Origin: Kalmusia sp. IMI 367209
Taxonomy: Eukaryota; Ascomycota; Dothideomycetes; Pleosporales; Didymosphaeriaceae
Length of the DNA: 64,000 nt
Assembly (NCBI GenBank): GCA_027946365.1
Contig: JAPEUQ010000016.1
Coordinates: 930,001-994,000 of the forward strand
Direction of reading: 5' to 3'
In this document: piece by piece, positions 57,041 to 64,000 of the stretch
Layout of the letters: every line of letters starts with the position of its first letter
Numbering within the stretch: the first letter of the stretch is position 1
The notes under the pieces: model-generated
What the model was told of the DNA's origin: nothing
What the model saw: only the letters and a program-made list of their open reading frames with translations
The model's database searches: none
Program-made: the position numbers and the translations under genes

Positions 57041-59739
57041 GATGCTGGAGGGCGAGGTCTAGGAAGGGTGAAAGAGAAGGAAAAAAAGGATCGACACGGT
57101 CAGAAAAGTTTGGCCAGGGTGGACACGCGACGGCTTTCATAGTTGCAGATGTGAAGGGCCAGCGGGGCACAGGCCATGCGCGCTACCGGAACTAGGCAGG
57201 TCGATGCAGCGAAAACCCTGATCGAATGCATCGGCCAGTCTCCCAGCACCCTGGCTCGACGCGATCCGATGACGTCCTAGCCTGGGTACTGCGTGGGATT
57301 GGCCTGATAGCTTATGATTCCTGGGTGCCCCGAACGTGTTCGTGCGACGCAGCTCCAAAGTAGGGCTGAAAATTCGGATCCCAAGCCACCCCAGCGCGGC
57401 CGGCAAATGAAGCGATGCGGGACAGGGGCGAGTGATGGGCGCGATACCAGGCATGGATATCTCTGCGCTGCGGCCTCTTGTCGGCGATGCGGGACATTTG
57501 GGCTGTTTGAAGCTGCGTTGGCCGAGGCTGCTTGTCTGGTCACCCTCTAGATGCGAGATACCATCGAGACCAATCGGAGCGACCGTCATCCGGGGCTGCT
57601 GATTGGATCCATCTGCCGCGGTTCTAGATACGGACGGGTGGCGGCTGCTAAAATCTGGGCGGCGGATGCACGAAGAGAGACGGCGAGACTTCGACGTGGA
57701 CGGCGTGCGATGAGGAAGAGGAGAATCTTCACAGAAGAGTATTGCGGGAGGGATCACATTGTGGGGGTGGCGCCTTCCCCATGACAGACAAGGAAACAGC
57801 ACCCGTATTCGAGGAGAGAGCGAATGTTGATGGTGATGGCACGGCTTCTGTGCTTGCACGTCCCCGTTGCCTTTGCCTGTTTGCGCGCGAAGGATTCAAT
57901 GTTGCGGGGGTCCAAGTCCGGCGTGGTTGATCGCCTTGCAGAGCGCATCCTCTCCACCATCCCCTTCACATACAACTGACAGTTCACCAACTATCCTCCC
58001 CGTCGACGATGACACTTGCGCCGGCGCGTCCGGATGTGGCCGTCGATATTGTCACCCCCTATACGCTATAGCCCGATGTGACGCCGGGCCCCGAGATTAC
58101 GGTCCACTTGACACATAGACGCAGCATAGAAGTCAGGGGTTCCAAAGTAGCGCTTTACCTACGAGAACGAACGCTCTGAGGGTCACGTCTTATCGGAAAA
58201 GGCGGAATAAAACAAAGAAACGGCGTTTAGGGCAATGTTACAACAGAGTGGAGGGCGCGACCTTGGAGATACAAGTATCCACAAAAACCGGGGAAACCTG
58301 TCGATACTTGCCTCTCTGCTACGATTTGGATTTACTCTCCTCCCTTTTCTAAAGGCTTTTCTTAAGGGGCATGCATCATGCCATTTTCAACGCTATTGAT
58401 ACGAAGTCGCCACACTGTGCCCCTTCTTAGAGAACCTCTCCTCCCTAAACCCCTCTCCGACCGAGCACGTGTTCAAGCTGGCCGTGGCTACCTTCCCCTG
58501 ATCGTTTAGATTCAGAGGCGAGCGCGCTGAATCGACACAAGGCCTGTGTGTGTACGCCACCGCAGTCTTCTCTAGGCTTTCCTGGAACTTTAGCAGCAAG
58601 GACCGCTGGAGACGGTCAATATCCAGCACAAGAAGGTAATCTCGACCATTGTGTGTTGAAAAGCAGCAGCAGCCCCAAGGCGGGAGACGAGAAGTAAGAA
58701 CGGGTTATGTAACACCTATAGAAGATGCATAGCTCAAGATGGAGTACGACTGTCCAGCAGCGCGCAAAATAGGTTCGAGAGGATACTATCTAGTCTACTA
58801 AGCGAATGCGTTGATTGATTCCAACGAACATAGCGCTGTCTCCCAAAGGCGTATTGAAGCTTAAACACCAAGTTGGCTTCCATGGTTGAGTGGGCATCGA
58901 AGAAATGATCTACGGAACCCACATGCCTCAGGCGGTTGCGCCCCGTATAGAGGGGCCGCGTAACAAGCTTCGCAACCACGGCAGATCGGTCGCAACAATA
59001 TCACACGAAGGAACAGGCGGTCTCAGCGCATAACTCGATCATCTTCCATTGAAACCAGATAAGGAGTATGTTCGATTACCGCATCGGGTAGCGCACAGTG
59101 TTCGACGGCATGCTCGGAAACCTTTGCTCAGATCGTTCATAATACGACTGATTTCTCCTTGGACCTTGAGGTATGCACGTCCTAGAACCCAGGCGTATTC
59201 ATCACTCCTGACGGGGAGAGATTTCCCGATATGTACAAATCTGGCATGCTAGGATCTATCCGTTAGTGCAGGTCGGGGTATCCTGATATTGCTAGCCTAT
59301 CAGTGAACCGAGTCATGCGGACTAGCGCGTGGGTAGGCCCGCTGTGGGTGAAACATTTGTGTCAGGACGCGTTGCGCTTCTATGTACAATGCTGAAGCTA
59401 TAGTAAGGAGACGCGAGGTTATTTATGCGAACCTATATGGAAGGTTGAGCGAAAGCTTTAGCTCGGCGAGCAATAGCACAATACCTAACCTAAAACTCTA
59501 CAGATGCCAGCAGGGTGACATGGCTAGTTCCACGTAGCCATGGCTCGAATGAAGTGCGATGAATGCAAAGCTATGCATTATGTGTTACACACTTATCTTA
59601 GGTCGAAATATTCGATGACAATATCGAAGTTGCGATGCTGTGACGTCAGAACGACGTTCTGAAGGAAGTACCATCGCCGCATGTTGCGAAGAATGTATCA
59701 GTCAACTCATAACCCCTGCTCCACCGACAATCTACAGCA
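57041..59739. other. 2.7-kb region without a supported gene
   Basis: The first 900 bases are GC-rich, with overlapping long frames but no family match. The remainder is mixed with frequent stops. It should contain the permease promoter on the left and the SDR promoter, with the palindromic site at 59641-59661, on the right. Confidence 0.5.
59641..59661. promoter_or_regulatory. CRE (TGACGTCA) overlapping a CAGAACG-A-CGTTCTG palindrome
   Basis: TGACGTCA is the binding site of ATF/CREB-type bZIP factors. It overlaps by two bases a seven-base-arm inverted repeat with a one-base centre. It lies about 80-100 bases before the SDR start codon. Function inferred. Confidence 0.5.
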
Positions 59740-60643
59740 ATGGCTTCGACCAGAGATACAAACGATTCAAAGAACGTCATCGTTTCAGGAGGCGCGAAAG
59801 GTATCGGTCGCGCGTTGGCCCGTTACTTTCTCGAAGCTGGCCACCGCGTCTACATCTTTGACATCGATGAAGACGAGCTGAAGTACGCCACCACCGTGCA
59901 TCTAGAAAAATACCACAAGGACAGCAAGGTCGACTACGCATTGTGCAACATCCGCGATGTGCAGGCTATCCGTTCGGCAGTTGAGCAGGCAGCCAAATTC
60001 TTCGATGGACAAATTGATGTCTTAGTCAACAATGGAGGCATCGCGTCTCCGTACTGGAAAGATGGAAAGACCATGGAAAATAAAGAGACCTATGACCAAT
60101 GGGTAGCTTACATGGAGACGAACCTCACTGCGCCCTTTGCGATGAGCCAGGCCTGTATCCCTTTCATGAAACACCGAGCATCGGACTCAGATAACTCCAC
60201 CGGCGCACATAAGAATATCGCAGGTCCCTGCATCATCCACATCGGCTCTTTCCGCGCGCACCAGAGCGATCCAAACCAAGAAGGCTACGCGGCGAGTAAA
60301 GCGGGGCAGCTAGGTTTGATGCAAGCCATGTCAATCAGTCTGGGACATCTCGGTATCAGAACGAACCTCGTCGCTCCGGGAAGGATCAAAGTTGCGCATG
60401 AGAGTAAGGAGGGGGATGAGAAGGGAGAAAGTTGGGAAGGTCAGCACAGTGAAAAGGATATCGATGATCATTCTACGAATAGAGCAGGGAGGCCGAAGGA
60501 TATCGCTGATGCGTGCTTGTACTTGATGAGCGCAGGGTTCGTCAACGGGGTACGTACTTTTCATGAAAATTCCACGATAGACGCTGATTATTGCATAGAT
60601 CGATATCACTGTCGACGGAGGGGCTTTGAGGAAAAAGAACTAA
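59740..60643 (+). CDS. short-chain dehydrogenase/reductase, 284 aa
   Basis: Exons 59740..60549 and 60599..60643. Nucleotide-binding SGGAKGIGRA (16-25), acidic DID at 41-43 after the second strand (favouring NAD(H)), NNGG at 97-100, and a catalytic Asn128/Ser170/Tyr183/Lys187 set in GSFRAHQ and YAASKAG. The 49-nt intron is needed to complete the C-terminal GIDITVDGGALRKKN. It reduces or oxidises a hydroxyl/carbonyl; the substrate is unknown. The C-terminus has no peroxisomal signal. It runs tail-to-tail with the secreted protein gene 86 bases away. Confidence 0.94.
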
Positions 60644-60729
60644 GCAAATTTCATGTTTCGTGCGAATCGCGAGATCGTATTATACGCACACTGCAATACA
60701 CAATTATCACTACGCATTGCGTCTTATAT

Positions 60730-61320
60730 CTAACCCTCTGGGTTCCAATACGGATAACACATATCCCACCCATGCGTCGGTGGAATACAGACTTTGTCTG
60801 CATCCTTCTCTAACGGCGGATCATATGTTTTGCACACGAACCGCTGGTGGCACGTCATGTACCCTGCACAGAACTCATAATCTGCCTTCTCGCATGCGGC
60901 GCCCGACCACGTCGGCAGCCCGTACTTCTTTTGGCACGGGAACTCTTTGCCCTCAAACACCACCTTCCCCGCCTCTACATCCGTCTTGTATGTCGCGGCC
61001 TCGGCGGGGATCTGCACGTGCAGGAATCCGCGGGGATTGGGGGCTTCGGCCCAGAAGTAGGCGCTCGTTTCGTGGCCTTCGTAGCGCTGGTAGGGCATTG
61101 CGGATAGAGGCATGCTGTACTGCCATTGCTGGGGCGTGTGCGGGCTATAGAGACCGACATAGGACCAGGTGCGTGTGGCAGGGTTCATTGTGTTGAAATT
61201 GTCGGTGCATTGGACGAGGTGTAATTCCAGATCCAAGTGAGTTGGGATCGTTCCGTTTGTGGTTTGCCCAGCTATAAGCATCGGCAGTGTACTGCTGAGG
61301 AATGCCGCGGGAAAGCGCAT
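60730..61320 (-). CDS. secreted cysteine-rich protein, 196 aa
   Basis: Single exon. The first 17-18 residues form a signal peptide (MRFPAAFLSSTLPMLIAG). The mature part has eight Cys at 38, 129, 143, 151, 157, 163, 178 and 188, enough for four disulfides, with six clustered in the last 60 residues. One NGT glycosylation site lies at 22-24. No transmembrane segment or GPI tail. I do not recognise a domain. Size, secretion and even Cys number fit an apoplastic effector or an extracellular protein, but that is inference only. Confidence 0.8.
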   Translation of the reverse strand: MRFPAAFLSSTLPMLIAGQTTNGTIPTHLDLELHLVQCTDNFNTMNPATRTWSYVGLYSPHTPQQWQYSMPLSAMPYQRYEGHETSAYFWAEAPNPRGFLHVQIPAEAATYKTDVEAGKVVFEGKEFPCQKKYGLPTWSGAACEKADYEFCAGYMTCHQRFVCKTYDPPLEKDADKVCIPPTHGWDMCYPYWNPEG

Positions 61321-61451
61321 CGTGAGAGGACTTCGTACGATAACTAGTGTTATTTCCTAGGCTCGGAGGGAGAATTGAATGACATGCTTCTCAGTTCGAA
61401 ACGGGACGTGGTTGAGGTCGTATCATTCTTGTGCGAGCGGATCGGTTCGAT

Positions 61452-61502
61452 TGCCAGCGAGGATGTTTGTCTGCAGCGCAACGTTAATATGGTCCATACA
61501 AC
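61452..61502 (+). repeat. direct repeat copy A
   Basis: 51 bases matching 61616-61666 at 43 positions. Shared cores are GTTTGTCTGCAGCG and TTAATATGG. Similarity appears to extend weakly leftward to about 61424. Confidence 0.8.
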
Positions 61503-61615
61503 TCTACGCTCTTCCGGTCGCCTATTCATCAGCAAATCGAAGCCCCAAGTCATCGAGTGTTTGCTTTCAGCCGTTCTTGTGCGCGCGGGAAAACTGTCGG
61601 TTCAAGTAGGTATTC

Positions 61616-61666
61616 TGCCAGTGAGGCAGTTTGTCTGCAGCGTAACATTAATATGGACTATGCAAC
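61616..61666 (+). repeat. direct repeat copy B
   Basis: Partner of 61452-61502. Five of the eight differences are transitions. The left flank CGTTCTTGTGCGCGCGG resembles CATTCTTGTGCGAGCGG before copy A. Confidence 0.8.
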
Positions 61667-62470
61667 GCCTCGCTACGCTTTGTGAATTTGCATTTATACC
61701 AATCAATTGCCTACACGAGGCACTTGCTTTGAGTGTAAAGGATAGATGGTGGGCATAGTAACACTCCGATGCGCCAATGTAGGAGAGCCATGGCTCTGCA
61801 TTGGATGAGTGGAAGTTCGACGTCGAAATTCGGCCGAACTCGTGTAGTAAACCACGTGGATTCCGATTGTCCAGTGTAATACCCCATTGTGATCCGCCCA
61901 TCCAGGTCATTACTGGGTGGGCATAAAGTGCACGTGACAGTAGCAGCACACGGCCCATGGTTCCGCACCGTGATCCTCGGGACACTACATATCGTTCCTA
62001 AAGATTATCTTCAAGCTACGATCCAGCGAACTCCAGCATTCATACTGTTGTGCGAAGGCATCGTGGCCCCACGAACCCGGGTCAGGGTATTATCGTACGA
62101 CGCTTCAGGCGCTCAGCCACGCGAAGGAAGAGATGGGGTGACATTGGCGCCCGCGTCTCCCCACCAAAACGTTTCTCGCCCACGCCCGCCGCCATGTCAG
62201 ACGACGCACGCCCGAACTTGGACAGCTGTGCCCGATTCTGGCCTTGTGTGTAGCCAATCATGGCGGCCCAAAAGCCTTCGCTCACACCACGCCTCTCGTC
62301 CAGTGAGATCCGGCTGCGCTCTTTGGCAGCCCGCCTGACGTGATGCGCGCTGTCGTGCGCTTGGTGTCGGACCCCTCCGTGATGAGTCTACGTGATGCTC
62401 CGTGGGTGTGCGACATGTATATATGGTGGATATCCCGTTTGGTGTTGAGCTTCATTGCACAGCATTCAAA

Positions 62471-62500
62471 GCATAGCATCGCATCGCATCGCATCGCCTC
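62471..62500 (+). repeat. GCATC pentamer repeat, about six units
   Basis: GCATA, four GCATC units and GCCTC in a row, in the leader of the 65-codon gene. Confidence 0.85.
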
Positions 62501-62655
62501 CACCACACCAAAAGCACACTACCACCGCATACATTCCAGCAAACTATACGGCTTGATCGCGTCCCACAACTGCATACCAACAACGTCCTATATTCCAATC
62601 AGATCAAATCACCACAATTGAGCACCTGCTTCTTAGCATCGCACCACACTACAAA

Positions 62656-62903
62656 ATGCCCGCCGCTCCCAGGTCTTTCGTCGGTGCTCTCAGCGCATTC
62701 ATCGGTAAGCTTCAACATGACACAATATGTACCTCAAATTCTAACATTACCTAGCTCTGTCTTTCACATACACCGCAGTCGTTGCACGGTACGAAGGCAG
62801 CACCATCGATGCTGCACGCACGCGCTGGCAAAACCAGATGAGGAGAGGCAACGAGGCCATGTCGGGAGGCGTCACGCTACTCGAGGCGACCAAGCATCAG
62901 TAG
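62656..62903 (+). CDS. small single-pass membrane protein, 65 aa
   Basis: Exons 62656..62704 and 62755..62903. The hydrophobic stretch FVGALSAFIALSFTYTAVVA (about residues 8-27) could be one membrane segment, formed across the 50-nt intron (GTAAGC, CTAAC branch, CTAG). A short amphipathic, Arg/Gln-rich tail ends ATKHQ. No domain recognised. Support comes from clean splice signals with frame preserved, a conserved-looking leader and a convincing start context (ACAAAATGCC). Size and layout recall small mitochondrial or ER membrane-protein subunits, a weak guess. Confidence 0.65.
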
Positions 62904-63149
62904 ACCAACGGATGTCTGCGAACAAAAAGATAGCGTTCGGGCTACCAGGCCACGGCATATTCAGCATCAATCATGGAAGTTTGGCGTTTAGGGATTGTGG
63001 GATTTTATAAGATACCTTAGCCTGGCTTGGGGTCTTTGACTGGCCATTGCGGATTCTCATTTGTATTGCATCAAGCATAGGCCTAATTCAAATATATTAA
63101 ACTTGACACTAGCCGTTGCTACCTTTTACTTTTCTTCCTGTGGTGACCT

Positions 63150-64000
63150 TTACGGGTTCTGCTCGGTGCCTTCGATTTCAATTTGCCTCCCCGCCATCTT
63201 CTTCTCTACGTGCGCCTCTTGCGCGTGTTGGTGCGGAATTACTGTTCGCCCACCTTTGCTCGCCACAACACCGCCCGTGATGCCTCCCTTGTGGAACAAT
63301 AGCGGAATGTCCTCGAGCGTGATTCCTTGCGTTTCTGGGTAGAAACAGTAAACCATTGGAATGAACGCCGCATTCAGCACAGCGAAGATGATGAACGTGC
63401 GCCATCCTATATTTTCGAACGAGATGGGCGTTATTTTAACGACGGTAAAGACGAACATCCAGTTCCAGCCAGACGCGATAGCCTGCATCTTTGTGCGCGT
63501 ACGGGTTGTGCTGATTTCAGACGGATAGAACCATGGAACAGGAAGCTGATGCACTCGTTAACATGCGACTCAAGCTTCGAAAAATCTTGAAGAAGATCTA
63601 CTTACCCAGCCAATTCCATATATCAGTTGAAACAGGAAGATGAATGCAGTAGCTCCATATGCTGGCCCAGTCGTCCCCAAGGAAAGCAGGATCGTGACCA
63701 TGACGAAACAGAAGCACAAACCCGCAGTACACACCATGAGCAGCGCGCGACGACCGAACCGATCCATGAGTAAGACTGGAATCGCCGAACCCACCAGATA
63801 CGTGCACTGTGCCGCACCCCCCAACAACAACGCGAGATTCGGGCTCAATCCCATGCTGTTTCGGAAGATAACCGGTGCATAGTAGTTGATCATATTCGAT
63901 CCTGTAAACTGTTGCCCCATCTGAATCGAGATGACTATGAGCAGGCGTCTTAAGTTCTGCGTTTCGCCCCATGTGAAGAGCTCTTTGAAGCGGAACGGAC
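63150..64000 (-). CDS. MFS sugar transporter, 5' partial in window
   Basis: Exons (minus) 63545..63150 and >64000..63606; about 262 residues visible, the start lies beyond the window. Sugar-porter landmarks: QFTGSNMINYYAPVIF, DRFGRRALLMV, then after the 60-nt intron LPVPWFYPSEISTTRTRTK, IGWRTFIIFAVLN, and PETQGITLEDI before the cytosolic tail. It imports hexoses or related sugars by proton symport; the substrate is not readable. The intron join is at phase 0 (GIGW/LPVP). Confidence 0.92.

Larger units (their letters stand above)
61321..62655. other. intergenic region with an imperfect direct repeat
   Basis: 1.3 kb. Left part: promoter of the secreted protein and two diverged copies of a repeat (61452-61502 and 61616-61666). 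Right part: leader of the 65-codon gene, with a GCATC pentamer repeat at 62471-62500. No coding sequence I can support between. Confidence 0.55.

Noticed and set aside
57137..57859. 240-codon minus-strand frame upstream of the permease
   Set aside because: Low-complexity Arg/Ser/Pro/His composition in a GC-rich stretch, with equally long frames on the other strand.
61602..61985. 127-codon minus-strand frame
   Set aside because: Covers one copy of the direct repeat, no homology and no start context.

Overview
The window is nuclear DNA of a filamentous ascomycete (Pezizomycotina). The reasons are short GT..AG introns of about 41-170 nt with CTGAC/CTAAC-type branch sites, several Zn2Cys6 regulators, a NACHT-type NLR, a class II cyclic-nucleotide phosphodiesterase, fungal MFS families and a small secreted cysteine-rich protein. 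A dothideomycete is my guess and is weakly supported. Many exon joins below were worked out by hand from splice signals, frame and family motifs. Exon lists are given inside the entries.

Region by region. 0-1.4 kb holds the end of an F-box protein. 2-20.4 kb is a metabolic and regulatory block: alpha/beta hydrolase, sarcosine-oxidase-like flavoprotein, aspartate/aromatic aminotransferase, a frame-broken Zn2Cys6 regulator, secreted alkaline phosphatase, a frame-broken allantoate-type MFS transporter, a dihydrodipicolinate-synthase-family aldolase, an MHR regulator without a zinc cluster, a small Zn2Cys6 protein without an MHR, and a GNAT. 20.4-29.9 kb is almost gene-free apart from one Q-rich protein at 24.4-25.7 kb. 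29.9-36.5 kb is housekeeping and signalling: mitochondrial uS9, eEF1B gamma and cAMP phosphodiesterase. 36.5-40 kb shows no gene. 40-46 kb holds two RING proteins, a decayed F-box gene and a dienelactone-hydrolase/SnoaL fusion. 46.9-50.5 kb is a large NLR. 50.8-64 kb holds a monocarboxylate-type transporter, a P450, an amino-acid/GABA-type permease, an SDR, a secreted 8-Cys protein, a 65-residue membrane protein and the end of a sugar transporter.

The most notable signal is an 18-bp inverted repeat (CGGACTTG..TTTGTCCG type). It occurs twice between the divergent transporter and aldolase genes and once just upstream of the small Zn2Cys6 gene. It looks like the operator of a pathway-specific zinc-cluster regulator and ties these genes into one putative regulon. 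A second motif, a perfect 18-bp palindrome containing CACGTG and CCG-N10-CGG, lies upstream of the flavoprotein gene; 12 bases of it recur upstream of the aminotransferase. In the same block a regulator and the transporter carry single-base indels (two next to homopolymers), so either the pathway is decaying in this strain or the assembly has indel errors.
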